Of a DNA stretch of 64,000 bases, positions 58,865 through 64,000 are shown piece after piece. A program made the translations under genes and the position numbers. This stretch comes from Albimonas donghaensis (GTDB taxonomy: Bacteria > Pseudomonadota > Alphaproteobacteria > Rhodobacterales > Rhodobacteraceae): contig NZ_FNMZ01000008.1 of assembly GCF_900106695.1 (NCBI RefSeq), forward strand, positions 62,001-126,000, written 5' to 3'. Numbering within the stretch: position 1 is the stretch's first letter; every line of letters starts with the position of its first letter. Under the pieces are notes generated by a model. The model was not told where the DNA came from and made no database searches. It saw nothing but the letters and a program-made list of their open reading frames with translations.

Positions 58865-59854
58865 ATGACCGCACTGAATCATGTGAAAGGCGTCGCGGCC
58901 GCGACGTTGCTGGCCCTTGGGCTGGCGCCGGTATCCGCATCCGCGCTGGAGCTGCGCGGGTGGAACATCCATGTCGAGGATTACCCCGTCTCCATCGCGA
59001 TGGAGGCGTTCCTCGCCGAGGTCGAGGAGAAGACCGACGGAGAGATCTCGGGCAAGGTCTACCACAATGGCGTTCTGGGCTCGCAGCCCGACGCGATCGA
59101 GCAGATGCGCCTGGGGGTGATCGACTTCGGCGAATTCAACCTCGGCCCGATGGGCCAGGCGGTTCCTGAGGCCAACGTCACCGCGCTGCCCTTCATCTTC
59201 AAGAGCGTGCCGCAGATGTACGCGCTGATGGACGGCGCCGCCGGCGAGGCCATCGGCGAGGGCATGAAGGCCAAGGGCATCGTGCCGCTGGGCTGGTACG
59301 CCGCCGGCGCGCGGTCCTTCTACAACTCGGTGCGCCCGATCAACACGCCCGCCGACGTGGAGGGGCTCAAGGTCCGCGTGATGAGCAACGACCTGTTCGT
59401 GAAGATGGTCGAGGCGATGGACGGCAACGCCACGCCGATGGCCTTCGCCGAAGTCTACCAGTCGATCAAGACCGGCGTCGTGGACGGGGCGGAGAACAAC
59501 CCCCCCTCCTATGAATCGACCAATCACTACGAGGTCGCGCAGTATTACTCGCTGACCGAGCATCTGATCATCCCCGAGTGCCTGTGCATGAGCCTCAAGA
59601 GCTGGAACAAGCTCTCGCCCGAGCAGCAGGAGATCGTGATGGCGGCCGGCCGCGCCAGCGCCGAGATGCAGCGCGAGCTGTGGGCCGAGCGCGAAGCCGC
59701 GAGCATGGAGAAGGTCGAGGCCGGCGGCGTGACGGTCAACACCGTCGCCGACAAGGCGCCGTTCCAGGACGCGATGACCCCGGTCTACGACGCCTTCCTG
59801 GAGAGCAACCCCAAGCTCGCCGACCTGGTCTCGCTGATCCGCGACGCCGACTGA
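58865..59854 (+). CDS. dctP: TRAP transporter substrate-binding protein (DctP-like)
   Basis: This 329-residue periplasmic binding protein starts at ATG 58865, with GGGAGGAAG upstream. The signal peptide is AAATLLALGLAPVSASA, followed by LELRGWNIHV. DctP-family features are the conserved Arg in the GLKVRVMSNDLFV stretch near residue 180 and the ligand-side GVVDGAENNPPSYE near residue 215. This sub-pattern recalls TRAP binding proteins for uronates and related sugar acids, consistent with the kinase/aldolase cluster next door; the ligand is not certain. A hairpin separates it from dctQ. Confidence 0.9.
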   Translation: MTALNHVKGVAAATLLALGLAPVSASALELRGWNIHVEDYPVSIAMEAFLAEVEEKTDGEISGKVYHNGVLGSQPDAIEQMRLGVIDFGEFNLGPMGQAVPEANVTALPFIFKSVPQMYALMDGAAGEAIGEGMKAKGIVPLGWYAAGARSFYNSVRPINTPADVEGLKVRVMSNDLFVKMVEAMDGNATPMAFAEVYQSIKTGVVDGAENNPPSYESTNHYEVAQYYSLTEHLIIPECLCMSLKSWNKLSPEQQEIVMAAGRASAEMQRELWAEREAASMEKVEAGGVTVNTVADKAPFQDAMTPVYDAFLESNPKLADLVSLIRDAD

Positions 59855-59862
59855 TCGGACCC

Positions 59863-59897
59863 GCCGCGGGACGCCGGCCGCGCCGGCGCCCCGCGGC
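59863..59897 (+). promoter_or_regulatory. Hairpin between TRAP binding-protein and permease genes
   Basis: GCCGCGGG (59863-59870) pairs with CCCGCGGC (59890-59897), and the enclosed CGCCGGC/GCCGGCG forms an inner stem, giving a ~15-bp composite hairpin. It lies 8 nt after the dctP stop. This is the third importer operon here with a hairpin right after the binding-protein gene. Confidence 0.55.
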
Positions 59898-59939
59898 GCC
59901 TTTCCTTCTAGCCCGAGTCCTTCAAGCCCGAGGGGACGC

Positions 59940-60482
59940 ATGTCCATCGAACCGCTTCCGTTCCGGCGCGTCGAGCAGGCTCTCGACCTGATCCGCGGCC
60001 TCTGCATGGTCGTCGCCTCGATCGCCCTGGTCGTGCTGATCGTCGCGTTCGGCTGGCTGGTGTTCGGCCGCTACGTCCTGAACGCCACGCCCACCTGGGT
60101 CGAGCAGCTGGCGCTGCTGCTGATCTGCTGGATCGCCTTCCTGGGCGCCGCGGTCGGCGTGCGCGACGACACCCATATCGGCGTGCTGCTGTTCCGGGAC
60201 ATGGCGCCGATGTCGGTGCGCAAGGCGCTGATGATCGCGGTGGACGTGATGCTGGCGGCGTTCGGGGCCGTCATGCTTTCGGCGGGTCTCGAACTGGCGG
60301 CGTTCGGCTGGGACACGATGCTGCCGATGCTCGACGTGCCGGAAAGCATCCGGACCATGGCCATCACCTCGCTCGGCGGCCTCATGCTGCTGTTCTCGGG
60401 AATCCGCGCGCTGCTGCGCATGCTTCGGTTCCGCAGCTGGACGCCCGACGCGTTCCCGCATGACGACATCAAGGACGCCTGA
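59940..60482 (+). CDS. dctQ: TRAP transporter small permease (DctQ-like)
   Basis: This 180-residue membrane protein has four hydrophobic segments: ~25-50, ~55-75, ~95-115 and ~140-160. The family marker FGRYVLNATPTWVEQLALL lies near residue 42 and LLICWIAFLGAAVGVRDDTH near residue 60. With DctM it forms the sodium-driven TRAP permease. The dctM GTG follows the stop by 1 nt, so translation is coupled. Confidence 0.92.
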   Translation: MSIEPLPFRRVEQALDLIRGLCMVVASIALVVLIVAFGWLVFGRYVLNATPTWVEQLALLLICWIAFLGAAVGVRDDTHIGVLLFRDMAPMSVRKALMIAVDVMLAAFGAVMLSAGLELAAFGWDTMLPMLDVPESIRTMAITSLGGLMLLFSGIRALLRMLRFRSWTPDAFPHDDIKDA

Positions 60483-60483
60483 C

Positions 60484-61764
60484 GTGGGTCTCTTCATTCT
60501 GCTCGGCGCCTTCGCCTTCGGGGTGGTCATCGGCATGCCCGTGGCCTTCGCCATGGGCATCGCCGCCGCCGCCGCCTTCCTGTTCGAGGGCTTCCCCAGC
60601 CTGATCACCTTCCAGCGGGCCACGGCCGGGGTCTCGGTGTTCTCGCTGCTGGCGATCCCGTTCTTCATCTTCGCGGGCGAGATCATGCTGCATGGCGGCA
60701 TCGCCCAGCGGCTGGTCAAGCTCGCCTCCGCCCTCGTGGGTCACCTCAAGGGGGGGCTGGCGATGGTGAACATCTTCTCCTCGATGCTGTTCGGCGGCAT
60801 CTCCGGTTCGGCGGTGGCCGACATCTCGGCGCTCGGCTCCCTGCTGGTCCCGGTGATGAAGGAGCGGGGCTACCGCCCGGACTTCGCGGTCAACGTGACC
60901 GTCACCTCCTCGATCGCGGGCATCGTGATCCCGCCCAGCCACAACATGATCATCTTCGCGGTGGCCGCGGGGGGCGGGATCTCGGTCTCCAAGCTGTTTC
61001 TGGCCGGCGTGATCCCCGGCATGCTGATGTGCGTCAGCCTGGCGGTCGCGGCCTGGGTCCTGTCGATCCGCCACAACTACCCCGCCGAGCCCTTCCCCGG
61101 CTGGCGCGTGGTCGGCCGGGCGGCGATGGACGCGATCCCCGGCTTCATGACGGCGGTGATCATCGTCGGCGGCACGCTGTCGGGGGTGTTCACCGTCACC
61201 GAGTCCGGCGCGTTCGGCGCGATCTACGCGGTGCTGCTGACCGCCTTCTACTACCGCACGCTGACATGGGATGCGTTCCGCAGGTCGGTGGTCGGCGCGG
61301 TGCGCACCACGGCGATGGTGATGATCCTGATCGCCTTCGCCAGCTCCTTCGCCTATCTGCTGGCGCTCTATCAGGTGCCGGCCGCGCTCAGCGGGCTGCT
61401 GGTGTCCATCTCTGACAACCCGATCGTCATCCTGCTGATGATCAACGTGATCCTGCTGATGCTGGGCGCCATCATGGACATGGCGGCGCTGATCCTGATC
61501 TGCACGCCGATCTTCCTGCCCATCGCGACCGGCCTCGGCATGGACCCGGTTCAGTTCGGGATCATGCTGCTTATCAATCTCGGGATCGGACTGTGCACGC
61601 CGCCGGTGGGCACCTGCCTGTTCGTCGGCTGCGCCGTGGGCAAGATCCGGATCGAGCAGGCGATGCGCTCGATCTGGCCGTTTTACCTGGCGATCTTCGT
61701 CGCGCTGATGCTGGTGACCTACGTCCCGGGCGTTTCGCTCTGGCTGCCCTCGATCCTTGAGTAG
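60484..61764 (+). CDS. dctM: TRAP transporter large permease (DctM-like)
   Basis: This 426-residue transporter subunit uses GTG at 60484 (AAGGAC 9 nt upstream); an ATG at 60460 overlapping dctQ is the alternative. Family motifs include IPFFIFAGEIMLHGGIAQRL near residue 58, FGGISGSAVADISALGS near 105 and the second-half SSIAGIVIPPSHNMIIFAV near 140, and LGIGLCTPPVGTCLFVGCAV near 365. About 11 membrane segments are expected. It completes the DctPQM importer. The next 2.2 kb contain no intact gene. Confidence 0.93.
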   Translation: MGLFILLGAFAFGVVIGMPVAFAMGIAAAAAFLFEGFPSLITFQRATAGVSVFSLLAIPFFIFAGEIMLHGGIAQRLVKLASALVGHLKGGLAMVNIFSSMLFGGISGSAVADISALGSLLVPVMKERGYRPDFAVNVTVTSSIAGIVIPPSHNMIIFAVAAGGGISVSKLFLAGVIPGMLMCVSLAVAAWVLSIRHNYPAEPFPGWRVVGRAAMDAIPGFMTAVIIVGGTLSGVFTVTESGAFGAIYAVLLTAFYYRTLTWDAFRRSVVGAVRTTAMVMILIAFASSFAYLLALYQVPAALSGLLVSISDNPIVILLMINVILLMLGAIMDMAALILICTPIFLPIATGLGMDPVQFGIMLLINLGIGLCTPPVGTCLFVGCAVGKIRIEQAMRSIWPFYLAIFVALMLVTYVPGVSLWLPSILE

Positions 61765-61998
61765 AGCCCGGATCGAGGGCGGCGCCCGCCGCTTCCTCGC
61801 GCATCGACCAACCCGCCGTCTCGCCTCGACCCGCTGCGCCTGGACGATGCGTCGAGCCGCCCCTGTCAGCGAGCCCGGCCTCGGACGGGGACGAGGAACG
61901 ACCGACCCGGATGCCAGGTCCGGCCGGATGACGTCGAAGACTGGCGCTGCGGCCCCGCCCCCGGCGAACTTCGCCCCCCCCCGGAGCAGGCGGTTCGC

Positions 61999-62238
61999 GT
62001 GCGCATGGCATCGGACGTCGTTCACCCGTGCTGCGTGACAGGCTGGCGGCAACTGGCCCGCGCCTCGCAGGAAACCGGCATGCCCTTGGACGTGCACTGG
62101 CATCCCTTCGAGCCGAACCTCCGACATGGGACCCCACGCGTCGGAGCGGCAGGCGCAGCTTGGCCGGCAGAGATGTCGCGATCGCCATCACCGTTGCGTC
62201 TTCCGCCGCGTTCCGCGGAGCCGCTATCGACGGCCTGA
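61999..62238 (+). pseudogene. FrnE/DsbA-family protein remnant
   Basis: The fragment reads MASDVVHPCCVTGWRQLAR then VDVHWHPFEPN-like sequence (seen as LDVHWHPFEPNLRHG), aligning by eye with FrnE-type DsbA proteins that start SDVVCPWCVIG and continue HWHPFELNP. The first active-site Cys is His (HPCC for CPWC), and after ~40 matching residues similarity vanishes, although the frame stays open to 62238. Intact family members are ~215 residues. A small functional protein is unlikely. Confidence 0.6.
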
Positions 62239-62789
62239 CGACCTGACCGAAGAGGTCAGGACGCCCGCCATTGGATGCGCGAGCGGCTCACGGGCGCCGC
62301 CGCCTCGGTCGGGAGATCGCGCGGCGCGAGGGCGCGCGCTAGGGAACGGTCCGCCGGATTTCGCCGCTGGCCTTCCTCGCCGGACCTTGCCGGGAGGATC
62401 ATGAACGGTCGGCGGCCCGAGACGCTGACCGCCGGCGCGCTGCGACGTCTCCCTGAGCTACTGCTCGACCGGGCTGAACAGCGTCGCGACCCGGGCTTCG
62501 ATCATCGTCCGAAACCGTCGACCGCCGAGCGCAACGCCTCCGCCAAGGCCTCACCCCAAACGCGCCCGCTGAGCAAACGCCCCCATGAGGAGCGTTTCCG
62601 CTCCGATTTCGTGCTCTGGTGAGGTTCCGACACCGCCATACGCGTCTAATCCACGCAAATCGCGCGGACTTCCGAACCGGCGCAGCGACCACGGTTCGTC
62701 AGGGGGGGGCGTGGTGGCGGAACAGGCGCCCCCGAACCCTGCTTCGCTCCCAGAACCGGGAACGAACAGGGAAATCCACACGTTTTGAG

Positions 62790-62935
62790 CATGCGCACGG
62801 CGAATCCACCGCTGAATTCGCCGTGAAGATGTCGAGCGCGCCGCCGACGGCCTCGACCGCCGGGAACCCGAAGATCCGTTCAGCCGCGTCATCCCAACCC
62901 CGGACCGCCCTCGGGGCCTGATACCACCAGCGCAT
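62790..62935 (-). pseudogene. PAS-domain protein remnant (frameshifted)
   Basis: On the minus strand one frame gives DMPDALVVSGPEGG and an adjacent frame continues GWDDAAERIFGFPAVEAVGG, together a typical PAS N-terminus (LPDALVV...W..AAERIFGF...EA.G) broken by a frameshift. Only ~50 residues are recognisable. It likely derives from a single-PAS sensor protein. Confidence 0.55.
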
Positions 62936-63439
62936 CCGGCATGTCAGCGCGGGGGGAGGCGCCCGAGCCGGTCAAGATCCAGCGCGCCGGCTTCCGCGGC
63001 CTGGCTCTATTGCGGCCCCTCGGTCATGTTCGACGATCCTCGCACCTGGTTTCCGCCGGCGAGCCTCCGCCGACCGCAATCCGATCCATCGGAACGTCAT
63101 GCGGCTGGGGATAGATCGTCGCGATGGCGGCGCTCGGCGCGCCGATGCGCATCGCGAAGCCAGGCGCCTGCGATCCGTGGGGGAAAGCCGGCGACGGGCG
63201 GAGAGGCGACGGCGGCCCGAGGCCGCGCAACGAGATCGGACGAAAGGTCCCGATACCGCGGAGCGAGGCCGACGAGGCGCCTCGCGACGGAGGAGATAGG
63301 CGCTGACGGGGCTTCGGGTCGGCTCCGCGCGCAGCAACACCTCAGCCCATTTGAACGGGATGATGGGACGGCCGAAACGCCCAGCCATGGCTTCCGCCGG
63401 TGTCGTCCGGATCGAAGGCGCCGATTTCGGACTCGCGCC

Positions 63440-63700
63440 GCCATCATGCGCCGTGATCGCCCGCGTCTCCAGAATGCCGGTCAACTCCGTCCCGGGCGTC
63501 GCGCGCAGCGCATCGCGTGGTTCGCTGCGAACCGCATCATCCACCGTGACCGTGAGCCCGCCATGCCTGGCGCAGTTGGCGTGGAAGATGCCGCCGACAC
63601 CGCTGGCGACGATGGTCGGCGCCGCCGCCCTGCCCCGTCCCGACACGGCCGCCGCGGCGCGCAGCTGCGCCATGCTCCGCTGCGCTGGACACCAGCGCCC
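63440..63700 (-). pseudogene. leuD: leuD remnant (isopropylmalate dehydratase small subunit)
   Basis: One minus frame contains PTIVASGVGGIFHANCARHGG and later PGTELTGILETRAI, matching the LeuD core (VIASSFADIFFNNCFKNG ... GAELTVDLEAQTI) by eye. The upstream CGSSREHA motif is eroded to CPAQRSMA. The C-terminus (EIDPF...) is not in frame. Isopropylmalate dehydratase small subunits are ~200 residues; only ~80 remain. Confidence 0.62.
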
Positions 63701-63780
63701 TGCCCTCGGACCCGGTCGGGATCGGTCAGGCGGCCATGTCATGGCTCTTCGTCAGCGCCCCGTGACCGGGCGTGGCGGGA

Positions 63781-63945
63781 TCTGATCCGGCCGGCGAGGT
63801 TTCGGTCCCGCGCGCTCAGGACGTCGAAGGCGCGGCGGGCGCCGGCATGCGCGAGATGGCGCGAGACGCAAAGCAGCGAGACGCCGTCCTCCTCCTGCCG
63901 ATTTTCGCGCTCGCCCCTGGTCTTGTCGGTGATCGTTCGGTTGGG
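63781..63945 (-). pseudogene. leuC: leuC N-terminal remnant (isopropylmalate dehydratase large subunit)
   Basis: On the minus strand the fragment PNRTITDKTRG... EEDGVSLLCVSRHLAHAG... RRAFDVLS aligns with the LeuC N-terminus (RTLYDKIW... EDGTSLLYIDRHLVHEVTS.QAFEGLR). About 55 codons remain, then similarity stops and the leuD fragment begins ~80 bp further on. Normal leuC is ~470 codons, so over 1.2 kb has been lost between them. Confidence 0.58.
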
Positions 63946-64000
63946 ACACCTGGATCATGGAGCCGCTCGGCTCGCCGCTGCGGCACGCGCCGCCCGCCCC

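Larger units (their letters stand above)
61765..64000. other. Gene-free region with decayed gene fragments
   Basis: These 2.2 kb contain no intact coding sequence. Frames are short or carry eroded motifs. Recognisable remnants are a FrnE/DsbA-like fragment (plus), a PAS-domain fragment (minus), and leuD and leuC fragments (minus), in that order. The stretch 62240-62780 holds nothing I can identify. The region looks like a graveyard at an old recombination or deletion site. Confidence 0.6.

Noticed and set aside
62972-63742. A 256-codon minus frame as an intact gene
   Set aside because: Only its first ~85 codons resemble LeuD; conserved motifs are eroded and the rest is Arg/Ser-rich shadow sequence, so it is listed as a remnant.

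Overview
The window is very GC-rich, densely coded DNA from what looks like an alphaproteobacterium, most likely order Rhodobacterales. Supporting this are the third-position G/C saturation, the ATGA/GTGA-coupled operons, the mass of ABC and TRAP importers, and a secreted protein ending in a VPLP-type sorting tail. The species cannot be named from the sequence. No tRNA, rRNA, CRISPR array, insertion sequence or prophage was seen.

Layout. (1) 1-3394, minus: branched-chain-amide/amino-acid type (LIV) ABC transporter, cut by the left edge. (2) 3839-9515, plus: a second complete LIV transporter ending in an IclR regulator. It is followed by a convergent polysaccharide-deacetylase-type amidohydrolase and then a plus operon of penicillin-acylase-like Ntn hydrolase, HyuA/HyuB ATP-dependent hydantoinase/oxoprolinase pair, M20 peptidase and SDR (10642-18700). 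Together they read as uptake plus stepwise hydrolysis of an amide, lactam or hydantoin compound. (3) 18943-28899: one giant autotransporter adhesin of about 3318 residues with about thirty Gly-rich QSIGGGGG repeats. (4) 29192-36247: an RbsABC-type sugar importer with a Gfo/Idh/MocA dehydrogenase and a sugar isomerase, divergent from a LacI regulator; two mirror-image LacI operators lie between them. (5) 36353-47703: a third LIV transporter with an embedded SDR, preceded by a Baeyer-Villiger monooxygenase and divergent from an acyl-CoA ligase, a 2-hydroxychromene-2-carboxylate-isomerase-like protein and a GST. This fits uptake and ring-opening of a ketone or alicyclic compound.

(6) 47704-53353 is the most interesting part. 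A 1-kb region without a recognisable gene carries two 13-bp dyads 30 bp apart and then a near-consensus sigma-54 promoter. It is followed by a LuxO-like sigma-54 response regulator, a secreted cysteine-free protein resembling molybdopterin (SUOX-type) domains, and a membrane hybrid histidine kinase with receiver and HPt domains. The arrangement parallels the Vibrio LuxP-LuxQ-LuxU-LuxO/Qrr quorum relay, with a different periplasmic partner and a candidate sigma-54-driven RNA. A VPLP-tailed secreted protein lies next door.

(7) 55297-61764: a sugar-acid-type catabolic cluster (RraA-like aldolase, PfkB kinase, SDR), divergent from a GntR/FCD regulator, then a DctPQM TRAP transporter. Both promoters carry the same 12-bp-period direct-repeat operator. 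(8) 61765-64000 holds no intact gene but several decayed fragments: a FrnE/DsbA-like protein, a PAS-domain protein, and leuC and leuD of isopropylmalate dehydratase.

Recurring theme: in three importer operons a GC-rich hairpin separates the binding-protein gene from the next permease gene, as expected for differential expression of the binding protein.
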